Shown: positions 36,789 through 45,946, counted from the stretch's first letter. The stretch: 64,000 nucleotides of DNA from JAHBNG01 sp039028975 (GCA_039028975.1 JBCCHB010000027.1:1-64000), one strand, 5' to 3'. Notes: generated by a model from the sequence alone, not told the origin. Program-made: numbers and translations.

Positions 36789-38522
36789 ATGCCAAAAGCT
36801 ATCGTACTATTTTTCGTCAGCCTGTTGCTGATGGTGGCCTGCCAAGCGCCAGCACCAACCGACACTAGTTCGACTGATGGGGCCGATGCGGAGCAAGAGA
36901 TGAGTGGCAAACCACAACAGGGTGGTTTTCTTGTAGAGTCAATCAGCGCCGATGCCACGACCCTTAACCCTCTCTTCGCTCAAGACGATCCTTCGTTCCG
37001 CGCCATCACCAAGATCTATCTAAGCCTACTGAATACTGATCCGTTTAGCGGTGAGATTATTGGCTCTATTGCAGAATCCTGGGAAGCGTCTGATGATAGT
37101 CTTGAATACACGTTTTACTTACGGGACGACATCAATTGGTCCGACGGTACACCGCTTACCGCCAAGGATGTAAAATTCACCTTCGATGCCATTGCTTCAG
37201 AGGAAGTCGGCTCATCCCGCGCCTTTGCGGTTCAGCTTGTAGAAGAGGTGCAGATGGTGGATGACTATACTGTCAAGTTTGTTTTTACGGACGTGGATTG
37301 CTCTGCATTGGGCAACCTGGGCATGAATATTTTGCCCGCCCATAAATTTGCTGCTGATTTCAGCGATATGGTGGATAGCCCAGAGAATGAGGCACCGTCG
37401 GTCGGTTCCGGCCCCTTCCTCTTCAAAGAGTGGGCGCGCGATGATCACATAACCCTGGTGGCCAATCCAGATTACTACAAGGGGGCACCGAATGTAGATG
37501 GATGGACGTTGCGCGTCTTTGCAGATAGTGCAGCCGAGTTAGAAGCAATTCTGGCTGGCGAGATCGACGTAGGCGCAGTCGAGCCTCAATTCGTTTCGAC
37601 AGTTGAAGATGCCATTGCCGCAGGCGATCCGCTAGCTATCACAAAATCCTTTAGCGATGGTTACCAGTACATTACCTTTAACTTGGCCGATCCCAACAAC
37701 GCTCAGCGTGGCTATGTGGATGAAAATGGCAACGAAGCATTTGACCCAGACGAGCCGCCGTTGATCAACGATCCCCATCCAGTCCTTGGCGATATTGCAG
37801 TCCGCAAGGCCATTGCCCACTCTATTGATTATGGGAACCTGATTGACAAGGTTCTCTTTGGGCAGGGTGTACAAGCCGTGGCGGATATTCTGCCAGCCGT
37901 CGAATGGGCCTATGACGATACGTTAGAGCCTTATGCGTTTGACCCCGAATTGGCCGCGTCGATTTTGGACGAAGCGGGCTGGGTTGCAGAATCCGAAGGC
38001 GCGGTGCGTGCCAAAGATGGTGTGCCGCTCAGCTTTACGCTGGCCACCGATGCCGGGAGCGACACCAACGAAAATATCCTCTTGATTGTGAAAGATTCGT
38101 TGGAGCAGATCGGCTTTGAAGTCAATTTGGACATTATGGAGTGGGGCGCGCTCATCGACATCCTTGACAACCAGACTTATGATGCCGTCAAGATCGGTTG
38201 GGTTGGCCTTGGATCGGATCCAGATAACTCCTGGTACTGGACCTATCGCAATGATGATCCAGGTTTTGGTTTCAACTCCGGGTCCTACTATAACGAAACC
38301 CAGGAGGCCAACATCTGGGCAGCTCGTTCCGTCCCCGGTTGTGCAACGGAAGAACGAGCACCTTACTATAAAGAAAACCAGCAGATCGTCTACGACGAAC
38401 AGCCTTACACCTTCCTCTATGTTCCGCTGGCCAACACCATTACCCATACTCGGGTTAATGGCACAAATCCAGGTCCGTGGTCAACGTATTACAATGTAGA
38501 AGAGTGGTTTATCCAACAGTAA
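36789..38522 (+). CDS. ABC transporter substrate-binding lipoprotein, family 5
   Basis: A 577-residue binding protein of transporter 3. The signal peptide is AIVLFFVSLLLMVACQ, with a lipid-modifiable Cys near residue 17. The SBP_bac_5 signature is YTFYLRDDINWSDGTPLTAK, with AVRKAIAHSIDYGNLIDKV later. The ATG at 36789 follows GCGGAGGAACAAACT, a proper Shine-Dalgarno; the longer frame from 36732 would translate the repeat. Two permease genes follow. Confidence 0.92.
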   Translation: MPKAIVLFFVSLLLMVACQAPAPTDTSSTDGADAEQEMSGKPQQGGFLVESISADATTLNPLFAQDDPSFRAITKIYLSLLNTDPFSGEIIGSIAESWEASDDSLEYTFYLRDDINWSDGTPLTAKDVKFTFDAIASEEVGSSRAFAVQLVEEVQMVDDYTVKFVFTDVDCSALGNLGMNILPAHKFAADFSDMVDSPENEAPSVGSGPFLFKEWARDDHITLVANPDYYKGAPNVDGWTLRVFADSAAELEAILAGEIDVGAVEPQFVSTVEDAIAAGDPLAITKSFSDGYQYITFNLADPNNAQRGYVDENGNEAFDPDEPPLINDPHPVLGDIAVRKAIAHSIDYGNLIDKVLFGQGVQAVADILPAVEWAYDDTLEPYAFDPELAASILDEAGWVAESEGAVRAKDGVPLSFTLATDAGSDTNENILLIVKDSLEQIGFEVNLDIMEWGALIDILDNQTYDAVKIGWVGLGSDPDNSWYWTYRNDDPGFGFNSGSYYNETQEANIWAARSVPGCATEERAPYYKENQQIVYDEQPYTFLYVPLANTITHTRVNGTNPGPWSTYYNVEEWFIQQ

Positions 38523-38557
38523 ATTGGTAGTCGGCGGGTCGGGAATCGGTACATAAC

Positions 38558-38668
38558 ACCGACCTACTGACCTACCGAATACCGACCTACCGACCTACTG
38601 ACCTACCGAATACCGACCTACTGACCTACCGAATACCGACCTACTGACCTACCGAATACCGACCTACC
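38558..38668. repeat. Tandem repeat, about 23-nt unit, four copies
   Basis: Near-perfect units built from ACCGACCTACTG plus ACCTACCGAAT run from about 38558 to the GTG of the permease, with one shortened unit. The last unit abuts the start codon, leaving no Shine-Dalgarno. Related degenerate arrays lie at 3450-3545 and 14205-14275. It has none of the spacer diversity of a CRISPR array. Confidence 0.8.
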
Positions 38669-39658
38669 GTGACCAAGTATCTGATCCGCCGCCTTCTCCA
38701 GGCCATCCCAACTGTCATCGGGATCACCGTGATCTCCTTTTTGCTGATGCATTTAGCGCCAGGGGATCCGGTGGATCTGTTGACCTATCAGCCAAACATT
38801 ACGCCCGAATACAAAAAAGAGCTGACCAAAAGACTGTGTCTGGATCGAACATTGGCAGAACAGTATGCGGTGTGGATCGTGGGCGATTGGCGTGGTGTCT
38901 GCCAGCAGCGGGGGTTGATTCGCGGAGACTTTGGCACCTCTTTCTACGAGAATCGCCCCGTCTTGGAGATGATTCTGGAGAAGATTCCGGCCACCCTCGA
39001 ATTGACCTTTGTCTCCTTGATTGTGGGGCTGCTCATTGGTGTTCCGATTGGTGCTATTGCCGCGGTAAAGCAGGGCGGGTGGTTTGATAATTTCTCCCGC
39101 TTCTTTGCCGTCATCTTCGATGCCATTCCTGCATTCTGGCTGGGTTTGATCTTAATTCTGCTCTTTGCCACAACGCTGGGCTGGCTTCCTACTGGCGGTA
39201 GAACCACGTTGAATTTGCCCGGTGGTCCAAACCTGCTGGACCGCATTCGCCACCTGATTCTGCCGGTTGCGGTCTTCTCTGTGGGCTGGGTAGCTGTTCT
39301 CTCGCGCTATATGCGGGCCGAGACCCTGGAAGTCATCCGTCAGGATTATGTACGGACGGCCAACGCCAAAGGGCTGGACAGTTGGCGGGTCTATCTGTGG
39401 CACGCAGGTCGCAACGCACTCATTCCCATTGCTACGCTTCTAGGTCCGGCCATCGCCGGATTGCTGGGCGGGGCTGTTGTCATTGAGCGCATCTTCTCCT
39501 GGCCTGGACTGGGGCGCTTACTCTTCGACGCAGTCTCGGCAAGAGATTACCCGCTCATCATGGCTGGCGTCATTATTGGGTCGGTGCTTACGATCTTGGG
39601 GAATTTGCTGTCGGACATCTTTTATGTACTTGTGGACCCTCGTATTCGGTTAGAATGA
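38669..39658 (+). CDS. Oligopeptide-type ABC transporter permease (DppB type)
   Basis: A 329-residue permease. KYLIRRLLQAIPTVIGITVI is the anchor, the EAA loop is IRQDYVRTANAKGLDSWRVY, and it ends in YVLVDPRIRLE. The GTG at 38669 directly follows a tandem repeat and has no obvious ribosome binding site, so translation may be weak or coupled. Confidence 0.92.
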   Translation: MTKYLIRRLLQAIPTVIGITVISFLLMHLAPGDPVDLLTYQPNITPEYKKELTKRLCLDRTLAEQYAVWIVGDWRGVCQQRGLIRGDFGTSFYENRPVLEMILEKIPATLELTFVSLIVGLLIGVPIGAIAAVKQGGWFDNFSRFFAVIFDAIPAFWLGLILILLFATTLGWLPTGGRTTLNLPGGPNLLDRIRHLILPVAVFSVGWVAVLSRYMRAETLEVIRQDYVRTANAKGLDSWRVYLWHAGRNALIPIATLLGPAIAGLLGGAVVIERIFSWPGLGRLLFDAVSARDYPLIMAGVIIGSVLTILGNLLSDIFYVLVDPRIRLE

Positions 39659-39722
39659 TAGGCTCGAATGATTGGTTAGAATGATCAGTTAGAATGACTA
39701 GCATGAACGCGTAAGCAAATCC

Positions 39723-40607
39723 ATGGCAACCGATGACTTAATCATCACAAAACCACCCCTGTCATTCTGGCAGATTGCAGTACGCCACATTTTGAGCGAT
39801 AAATTGACGCTAGTGGCTTTAGCCGTTCTGGCAATCATTACAGTGGCTGCGCTGCTGGCGGATGTGATTAACGCTCAGGTTCTGGACGTGGATCCAAACA
39901 AGACCGATCTCTTTGCCACCTTTGAGCCACCTTCACGGAAACATTGGCTGGGAACGGACGACATTGGGCGGGATCAATTGGCGCGGCTGCTGATTGGGGC
40001 GCGGGTTTCGCTCGGCATCGGGATCCTGGGGGCCGTGGCCTCGATTGTGTTGAGCATTGCCTTTGGCATGACGGCTGGGTACTTTGGCTCCTGGGTCGAT
40101 GACCTGATCATGTGGTTTATCAACACGCTCAGCTCAATCCCCGGCTTTTTCCTCTTAATCCTCGTCGGCGCACTCTGGAACATCACGCCAGTAACGCTGA
40201 TCCTCATTTTGGCTTTGGTTGGCTGGACAGGCGGCGCGCGCGTTGTACGCGGCCAGGTCTTTTCGGTCAAAGAGCGAGATTACGTGCTGGCTTCTCGTTC
40301 GATTGGTGTTTCCGAACTGTTGCTCATGCTTCGCCACATTCTGCCAAACATTTTGCCGATTCTCATCATCTTCACCGTGCGCGATATCGGTATCCTCATC
40401 CTCACCGAATCGGGATTAAGCTATTTGGGCCTGGGCGTGCAGCCGCCCACAGCTTCATGGGGCAATATGTTGAGTAAGGCCCAAGGCTTCTTCCGGCTGG
40501 GACGTCATCTTGTTATCTTCCCAGGGTTGCTGATTACAGTGACCGTACTCTGCTTTTATGTAGTTGGCGATGGTTTGCGGGACGCGCTGGACCCACGGAT
40601 GAAGTAG
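39723..40607 (+). CDS. Oligopeptide-type ABC transporter permease (DppC type)
   Basis: A 294-residue permease. KHWLGTDDIGRDQLARLLIG is the DppC-type motif, the EAA loop is VKERDYVLASRSIGVSELLL, and it ends DGLRDALDPRMK. It is the last intact gene of transporter 3; no ATPase gene follows, only gene fragments. It would have to borrow ATPases from transporter 1 or 2 or elsewhere. Confidence 0.92.
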   Translation: MATDDLIITKPPLSFWQIAVRHILSDKLTLVALAVLAIITVAALLADVINAQVLDVDPNKTDLFATFEPPSRKHWLGTDDIGRDQLARLLIGARVSLGIGILGAVASIVLSIAFGMTAGYFGSWVDDLIMWFINTLSSIPGFFLLILVGALWNITPVTLILILALVGWTGGARVVRGQVFSVKERDYVLASRSIGVSELLLMLRHILPNILPILIIFTVRDIGILILTESGLSYLGLGVQPPTASWGNMLSKAQGFFRLGRHLVIFPGLLITVTVLCFYVVGDGLRDALDPRMK

Positions 40608-40663
40608 TCGGCAAACGGTATTACACCCTATATAAAGTAGTTTTTTGAAAACAGCCAGCTAAG

Positions 40664-40796
40664 TTAAGTAGCAGAAGCGGCGACTAGTTCTGCTGCCCAC
40701 TTGGCATGTTTCTTATCCAATCGGGGTTTCGGGGGAGCACCATAATCAAGCCGTAAATCAAAACGGGCGCAGGTGTATAGATCATGCACAATTTGG
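40664..40796 (-). pseudogene. DUF4058 C-terminal fragment
   Basis: The minus strand reads QIVHDLYTCARFDLRLDYGA then PPKPRLDKKHAKWAAELV and stops. It matches the end of DUF4058 proteins ('diYxxAxYDLRIDYxxPPxPPLsxxdaaWaxxLL'), common in cyanobacteria and Chloroflexota. Everything upstream is missing. It abuts the dehydrogenase fragment head to head. Confidence 0.55.
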
Positions 40797-41006
40797 TCTC
40801 AAGAGAAGACCTTGAGAGGAAGCTTCTATGGATCCGCGCGTTTTCACGTGGACATGCCTCGCATTCTCTCGCTCTATCGCCAGGGCAAGCTAGAGCTGGA
40901 TAAGTTTGTCACCCGAAGATTCCCACTCGATCAGATTAACGAGGCATTTGAAGTTCTCAAAGGCGGGCAGATCGCTCGTTCGGTGCTTGATATCGGCACT
41001 GAATGA
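40797..41006 (+). pseudogene. Zinc alcohol dehydrogenase C-terminal fragment
   Basis: About 70 codons read SQEKTLRGSFYGSARFHVDM, then YRQGKLELDKFVTRRFPLDQ and FEVLKGGQIARSVLDI. This is the end of class III-type alcohol dehydrogenases. The zinc- and NAD-binding parts are absent. The junction with the DUF4058 remnant at about 40797 is sharp. Confidence 0.75.
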
Positions 41007-41195
41007 GCGTACCCATCATGTAACAATTCATCTCCGCAGGAAACTTGAACTATTACCCCATCTTTCAGGGTTGATGAGTGGCGCTACGGCAAAAAGGTTT
41101 GAACAACACCGAATCCGATGAAGATCCACTTGCCCCTCAGACGAAAACTTCATGTCCTTCGTGGTTCGTTTTCATTTTTGCAGCGGACTCATGAG

Positions 41196-42062
41196 TTACT
41201 GTGAAAAGACCGATGGCATTCCCCGCACGCTGATCCGATGAATCAGTCGCGTATCCTGGGGACCGGTTGCCGCACGAATGGGCGTTGCACTGTGCATGGT
41301 GGTGGGGTTGTCCCACAGTACCAGATCATGCGTCGAGTGGGCGTGAGAGGTGATGAACTGCTCTTGAAAGGCATGGTTACCCAATTCGTTTAGCAATTCT
41401 TTAGCCTCGTCTTGTTCCATACCCACAATGCCCTGGCTGGTGCCAGAGATGGCATAGAGTGTCTTCTGCCCCGTAATTGGGTGTGCCTTGACGAGTGGAT
41501 GATAGACGGTGGTTGATTGGTTCCAGCCTTTGGGCGGGATAGGCGTATGATCGCCTGGGCGGGCTGCAACCGAGATACCGTGCCGATGTTCAACGACTAG
41601 ATCTTCAATGCGATCTTTGGTTTCGTTGGGTAGCGCTTCGTATGCCGCAGCCATGTTGCAAAAGAGAGTCTCGCCCATCTTTGGATATAATGCGCTGTCT
41701 GGTGCTTGGACCGAATAGAGCATGGTAGCCGACGAGATCTCTTCCTTGAACGATTGGTCGGTATGCCAGTGAGCAGCCCCACGTTTCTCGCTTGCTGTAT
41801 CCTTGTTGACGTTGGTGATGATAGAAATTTCGGGGTAGTCGTCTGGATTGGCCCGCAGATAGATGGGATCCCCAACCCGTCGGGCGAACTTCACGTATTC
41901 ATCTTTGGTCAACCCGCTGGTGCGCAGGACCAGCACGCGATTTTCGTAGAGGGTGTGAAGCAGTTCTTGCAGTTCACTATCCGACAGATTAGGGACGTCA
42001 ACCCCCTTCACTTCCACGCCAAAGTTGCCAGGCAACCGTTCTACCGATTCTAAGCGACTCAT
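41196..42062 (-). CDS. TauD/TfdA-family Fe(II)/2OG dioxygenase
   Basis: A 288-residue oxygenase. AAHWHTDQSFKEE carries the HxD motif (about residue 99), LVLWDNPTTMHSATPI the distal His, and RLIHRISVRG the 2-oxoglutarate Arg. Members act on taurine, sulfonates, alkyl sulfates, aryloxyacids or betaines. Its last gene position behind two PhyH-like genes (17 nt spacing) suggests one transcript. A taurine or sulfonate role would link to the sulfur theme but is only inference. Confidence 0.92.
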   Translation of the reverse strand: MSRLESVERLPGNFGVEVKGVDVPNLSDSELQELLHTLYENRVLVLRTSGLTKDEYVKFARRVGDPIYLRANPDDYPEISIITNVNKDTASEKRGAAHWHTDQSFKEEISSATMLYSVQAPDSALYPKMGETLFCNMAAAYEALPNETKDRIEDLVVEHRHGISVAARPGDHTPIPPKGWNQSTTVYHPLVKAHPITGQKTLYAISGTSQGIVGMEQDEAKELLNELGNHAFQEQFITSHAHSTHDLVLWDNPTTMHSATPIRAATGPQDTRLIHRISVRGMPSVFSQ

Positions 42063-42078
42063 CTTGATCTTCTCCTGA

Positions 42079-42975
42079 CTAGGTTATCACGTTATGCGAC
42101 ACATAAACCGGACGAAATAGCGTCTTACGCTTGGCCGGCATTTGGTCCAGAAGTTCAGGATGTGGATCCCAGTTATGCCATTTGTTCCCGATGGCGTTAT
42201 AGCTGTTAAAGACGGCAACCCGGGGCGTCTCGGATGTCCAGAAGGTTGAGCTATGGGTCACCGCCTCCGTAAAGAAGACCACCGATCCGGCAGGACAAGC
42301 GTAGTCGCGCCAGAGAACAGAGTCTTTGTCACGGATCGACTCAGGGGCAGTAAACGCGGCTTTGTGGCTACCGTTGACAAAAAGAGTTCCGCCATCACCC
42401 TCGTTGACTGGATTGAGTTCCCACAATGCCCTGGTCAACGCGGTGTGAGCGTGGCCAGGGAAATAGTGGTAGGTATGGTGATCACCGGGAAGGCGCAGCG
42501 CACCGCTGCCGTTGTGGGGCCCAAAGTGACCATCCCCTTTGTGGCGGTATTGGGAGAAGGTCATCTCAAAGCGGAAGCCATAACAATTCTCATTACCAAG
42601 CGGCGGTGTTTTGGTTCCATCTGTAAAGGGATGATAGACAAATTCATTCATGAAACCAACGACCACTGGATGGTCGGTTAAGCGCTGCAATGGCCCCCCG
42701 ATGGATGAGCGTTCATGTTCCGGAATGGATTCAGGTTCTGTGTGGAGGCGAATGACAAATTCGCGCATCTCCGCAATATCCTCATCGTTCAATACGCCCG
42801 GCACCAGCAGCCAACCATCTTTATCAAAGCGGTATCGCTGTTCATCCGTTAGGGGAACAACCGGATTGTCCTGAGAATCGGTCGATGGATAGTGGTCTGC
42901 AGTGGGCACCATTGGGCGACCAAGATCTTTGTTAAATGCAAAGTATTCGTTGCCAAAACTTGGCGTATTCATCAT
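42079..42975 (-). CDS. PhyH-like protein with HNG motif, tandem copy B
   Basis: A 298-residue PhyH-fold protein, paralogue of the next gene. The HxD position reads FGPHNGSGALRLPG, giving His-Asn-Gly. It has GDGGTLFVNGSHKAAF and FTEAVTHSSTFWTSE followed by RVAVFNSYNA. N-terminal FNKDLGRPMV and VVPLTDEQRYRFDKDGWLLV match the paralogue. The start at 42975 has AGAAAGG upstream; the upstream gene ends 26 nt before. It is unusual in lacking the acidic iron ligand. Confidence 0.87.
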   Translation of the reverse strand: MMNTPSFGNEYFAFNKDLGRPMVPTADHYPSTDSQDNPVVPLTDEQRYRFDKDGWLLVPGVLNDEDIAEMREFVIRLHTEPESIPEHERSSIGGPLQRLTDHPVVVGFMNEFVYHPFTDGTKTPPLGNENCYGFRFEMTFSQYRHKGDGHFGPHNGSGALRLPGDHHTYHYFPGHAHTALTRALWELNPVNEGDGGTLFVNGSHKAAFTAPESIRDKDSVLWRDYACPAGSVVFFTEAVTHSSTFWTSETPRVAVFNSYNAIGNKWHNWDPHPELLDQMPAKRKTLFRPVYVSHNVIT

Positions 42976-43000
42976 AAAAACCTTTCTAATGGTTTTAGCT

Positions 43001-43894
43001 TTAGACCACAAAGTTGTTGTCTGTATAAATCGGGCGGAACAACGTTTGACGCTTGGCGGGCATTTCGGCCACCAACTGAGGATCCGGGTCCCAGTGGTGC
43101 CAGCGTCCACCCACCGTATTGTAGCTCATGAGTACGGATATCCGCGGATGATCTGCATCCCAGGACGTCGCCGCGCTATGAGTGACGCCTTCGGTAAAAA
43201 TCAGGGCCGATCCAGCGGGGCATTCATAACTTTCCCAGAGCGAGGAAGACGGATCCCATGCCGATTCGGGCGCTCGGAAGGCGGCTTTGTGGCTACCGCT
43301 GATAAAGAGCGTGCCGCCTCTATCTTTCACAACCGGGGCTAGCTCCCACAGCACCCGCACCAGCCCGGCATTGGCCTTGCCTGGAAAGCAGCGATAGAGA
43401 TGTTGATCGCCAGGAAGGCGCATCTCGCCATTCCCGTTGTGGGGGCCAAAGTCGTTTGGACCAGCTTCCACATAACGGTGGGCGCTCATCTCCAAACGAT
43501 AGCCGTAGCAATTTTCATTGGCCAAAGTGGGCCCGTTTGCTCCATCCGTATAGGGCATGTAGACGAACTCGTTCAGAAATCCCAAAATCGCCGGATGGTC
43601 AGCCAGTTCCTGAGTGGGGCCACCTAGCGGAGAGCGTTTGTACGCTGGGATGGATTGTGGCTCTTTATGAAGTTGGGTAATGAAGGCCGTCATGGCTTCC
43701 AATTCGTCCGCTTCTAGGAGATTGGGCAACACCACCCACCCTTGGGTATCAAAGAGATATTTCTGCTCCTGGGTCAGCGGAACCACTGACTGACCCTGTG
43801 AATTGGTCTGGGTAAAGTCTTTTTCAGTCGCCAGAACGGGTGCGCCCAAATCCTTGTTAAAGGCGAAGGGCTGACTGCCAAATTGGTTGGTCAT
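43001..43894 (-). CDS. PhyH-like protein with HNG motif, tandem copy A
   Basis: A 297-residue PhyH-fold protein. The HxD position reads FGPHNGNGEMRLPG. Other parts are RGGTLFISGSHKAAFRAPES, FTEGVTHSAATSW and RISVLMSYNT. It aligns end to end with the 298-residue protein downstream, including WDPDPQLVAEMPAKRQTLFR, so the pair arose by tandem duplication. It is the first gene of a three-gene row with the TauD-type enzyme. Confidence 0.87.
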   Translation of the reverse strand: MTNQFGSQPFAFNKDLGAPVLATEKDFTQTNSQGQSVVPLTQEQKYLFDTQGWVVLPNLLEADELEAMTAFITQLHKEPQSIPAYKRSPLGGPTQELADHPAILGFLNEFVYMPYTDGANGPTLANENCYGYRLEMSAHRYVEAGPNDFGPHNGNGEMRLPGDQHLYRCFPGKANAGLVRVLWELAPVVKDRGGTLFISGSHKAAFRAPESAWDPSSSLWESYECPAGSALIFTEGVTHSAATSWDADHPRISVLMSYNTVGGRWHHWDPDPQLVAEMPAKRQTLFRPIYTDNNFVV

Positions 43895-44190
43895 AGAATC
43901 GTTACTTTCCTATTGAATTAGAGCTCCGCAGCTAGCGGTGCAGGCATCCTCTACTAACTTCGTGACATTGACTGTTCATAAGCAAGTTACAAACCAACTG
44001 GTCGGTAAGGGGATGTGATATAAAACACCAGTCTGTTCAAGTGGATACAGCCCTGTTTTATAAAATTTATGAACAGTTGTGTACTTGCCAAATTCCCATG
44101 CTTTACCACTGCTAACTATGTCATATAGATTATATATTGAGAAGATCGGTATTTCCAAGAAAAAATTTTTCTTCAGCCACCCTTAGTTAT

Positions 44191-44318
44191 TAAAGGATAC
44201 TGTTGGCGAATTCAAAAATGCCTATACGATGCGGAGGTAGGCATGACTCGTGCAGGTTTCTGGCGCGTAGCCGCACGGGCGTGCTCACTTCACAAACAAT
44301 TCGCTAACAGTACCTTAA
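44191..44318. mobile_element. MITE-like element, about 128 bp
   Basis: Imperfect inverted ends TAAAGGATACTGTTGGCGAA (44191-44210) and TTCGCTAACAGTACCTTAA (44300-44317) enclose a GC-rich core with GTAGGCATGACTCGTGC and GCACGGGCGTGCTCAC. The core resembles the hairpin at 33642-33690. There is no coding capacity. It lies in a 539-nt gap that contains no gene. Confidence 0.5.
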
Positions 44319-44433
44319 AGCGCCAAAGAAGGCATCTGGTTAACCGATGCCCATCAATCCTCAGCCAGAAATAACCCCCCTCCTACTCCTTTAGTGTATT
44401 CCATCCCCCTCACCATACGGCTACAATAGATCC

Positions 44434-44712
44434 ATGAACATATATGAGATTCGCATCCGTAGCCTACTAGCCTTGACGTGGCAGGCGACATTTGATGTAG
44501 AAGCCTTCACCCACGATACCAAGCAAGGCGAAACGCGCTTACGCAGCGAGCTAGATCAAGCCCAACTGCTAGGCATTCTCAATCGGATTCATGATATGGG
44601 GCTAACGTTGCTTGCCGTCAATCTTGCAGAGGATGATACCGATGATGCCGGCAATTGCTTTACAAATAGAGATGAGAGGGGGGAATCTGAAATTGGACAT
44701 TCAGCGCTATAA
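44434..44712 (+). CDS. Small conserved hypothetical protein
   Basis: A 92-residue protein. YEIRIRSLLALTWQATFDVE, then TRLRSELDQAQLLGILNRIH and DMGLTLLAVNL recall a small family widespread in Chloroflexota that has 'DQAALHGLLxKIRDLGLPLxSV'. The last 25 residues (after VNLAEDD) do not fit that family, which normally ends there, so the 3' end may have been extended by a frameshift or lost stop. It is followed by the serine hydrolase. Confidence 0.55.
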   Translation: MNIYEIRIRSLLALTWQATFDVEAFTHDTKQGETRLRSELDQAQLLGILNRIHDMGLTLLAVNLAEDDTDDAGNCFTNRDERGESEIGHSAL

Positions 44713-44734
44713 GAAGGTGAGCGTTCTTTCAATA

Positions 44735-45946
44735 ATGGAATTTATAAAGATAAGCCGACTACGAAGCAGCTTACCTATTGTCTTGATCTTGATTTACGCT
44801 TTGCTTTCAGCTTGCACGCGACAACAGGGCGAAATTGATAGTTATTTGGGATTTAACCTTCCGGTTGAAACCATTGATAGCCATATCCAGCAGCGGATGG
44901 ATGAGCTGAACATCCCAGGGCTTTCGATCTCAATCATAAATCGAGGTGAAGTGGTCTATCAAAATACATTTGGGTACGCAAATGTTGCAGATGTATTGCC
45001 GGTGACGGACCAGACAATTTTTGAAGGAGCCTCTATTTCGAAATCTGTCTTTGCATTTTTCGCGATGACATTTGTCGAAGACGGAAAATTGGATTTGGAT
45101 AAGCCGCTTTATCAGTACTATCCCCATCCTGACATAACGGATGACCCACGAGTCGAACAAATAACCGCCAGAATGGTCTTAAGCAATCGGTCCGGTTTCC
45201 CAAACTGGCGTGAAGATGAAGCAGACGGGAGTCTGAAGATCAAATTTGAACCGGGTACTGACTATCTCTACTCAGGCGAAGGGTTTCAATATTTGGCCAT
45301 GGTATTGCGGGAGATTGAGCAGACGGACTGGGCAGGCCTGGAGACCATTTTTCAAGAACGAGTCGCCCAACCATTGGGGCTTGAGCATACCGTATTCATT
45401 CAAACACCTTATACCCGCCAGCATAAAGCCGAACCTTACGACAAACGTGGACAGTGGATAGACTGGGAAGATAGTTACACGTTTCTCAAGGAAGACGGTA
45501 ACTTTTACGCACCATCCTCCATTCACTCCGGGCCACAAGATTTTTCAAGATGGATGATTGCGCTGATGAATGAAGAACTATTGACCCAAGAGAGTTATGA
45601 AGAGCTATTCAAACCCCATGCTTCTATTCCATCTGATGATGTCGACGCTTCCTATACACTTGGGTTCTTTACGCTGCATATTCCGTTTACCGAACTCTAT
45701 GGACATTCTGGAGACAATGTAGGATTCGATTCATGGTTTGCGGTTGACACAAAAAGAGATTGGGGATTTGTCATGTTCGCCAATTCTGATAATGGTGAGG
45801 CATTTGGCGAAGAACTCTTCTTTTATCTGCTGACAGGCCCGAATATAACCAAGCTCTTTGTCATTATAGGTGTAGCTGCACTTACAGTTATTCTCTTACT
45901 CTTTTTTGGGATAAGAACAATTGTTTCTAAAGTGCGGTCGTATTGA
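44735..45946 (+). CDS. Serine hydrolase, class C beta-lactamase family, lipoprotein
   Basis: A 403-residue secreted serine hydrolase. The signal peptide ends LLSAC (Cys about residue 27). The catalytic SxxK is in FEGASISKSVFAFFAM, and YLYSGEGFQYLAM supplies the Tyr. Near the C-terminus, GHSGDNVGFDSWF stands in for the KTG-like element, followed by a membrane helix (ITKLFVIIGVAALTVILLLF), so the product may be anchored at both ends. I chose the ATG at 44735 for the signal peptide. Such enzymes cleave peptides or esters; antibiotic resistance is not implied. Confidence 0.85.
   Translation: MEFIKISRLRSSLPIVLILIYALLSACTRQQGEIDSYLGFNLPVETIDSHIQQRMDELNIPGLSISIINRGEVVYQNTFGYANVADVLPVTDQTIFEGASISKSVFAFFAMTFVEDGKLDLDKPLYQYYPHPDITDDPRVEQITARMVLSNRSGFPNWREDEADGSLKIKFEPGTDYLYSGEGFQYLAMVLREIEQTDWAGLETIFQERVAQPLGLEHTVFIQTPYTRQHKAEPYDKRGQWIDWEDSYTFLKEDGNFYAPSSIHSGPQDFSRWMIALMNEELLTQESYEELFKPHASIPSDDVDASYTLGFFTLHIPFTELYGHSGDNVGFDSWFAVDTKRDWGFVMFANSDNGEAFGEELFFYLLTGPNITKLFVIIGVAALTVILLLFFGIRTIVSKVRSY

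Noticed and set aside
38558..38668. Possible CRISPR array
   Set aside because: Units are contiguous, with no unique spacers between them, and there are no cas genes in the window.
43976..44158. 60-codon open frame in the gap before the MITE
   Set aside because: AT-rich sequence without ribosome binding site or recognisable protein pattern.
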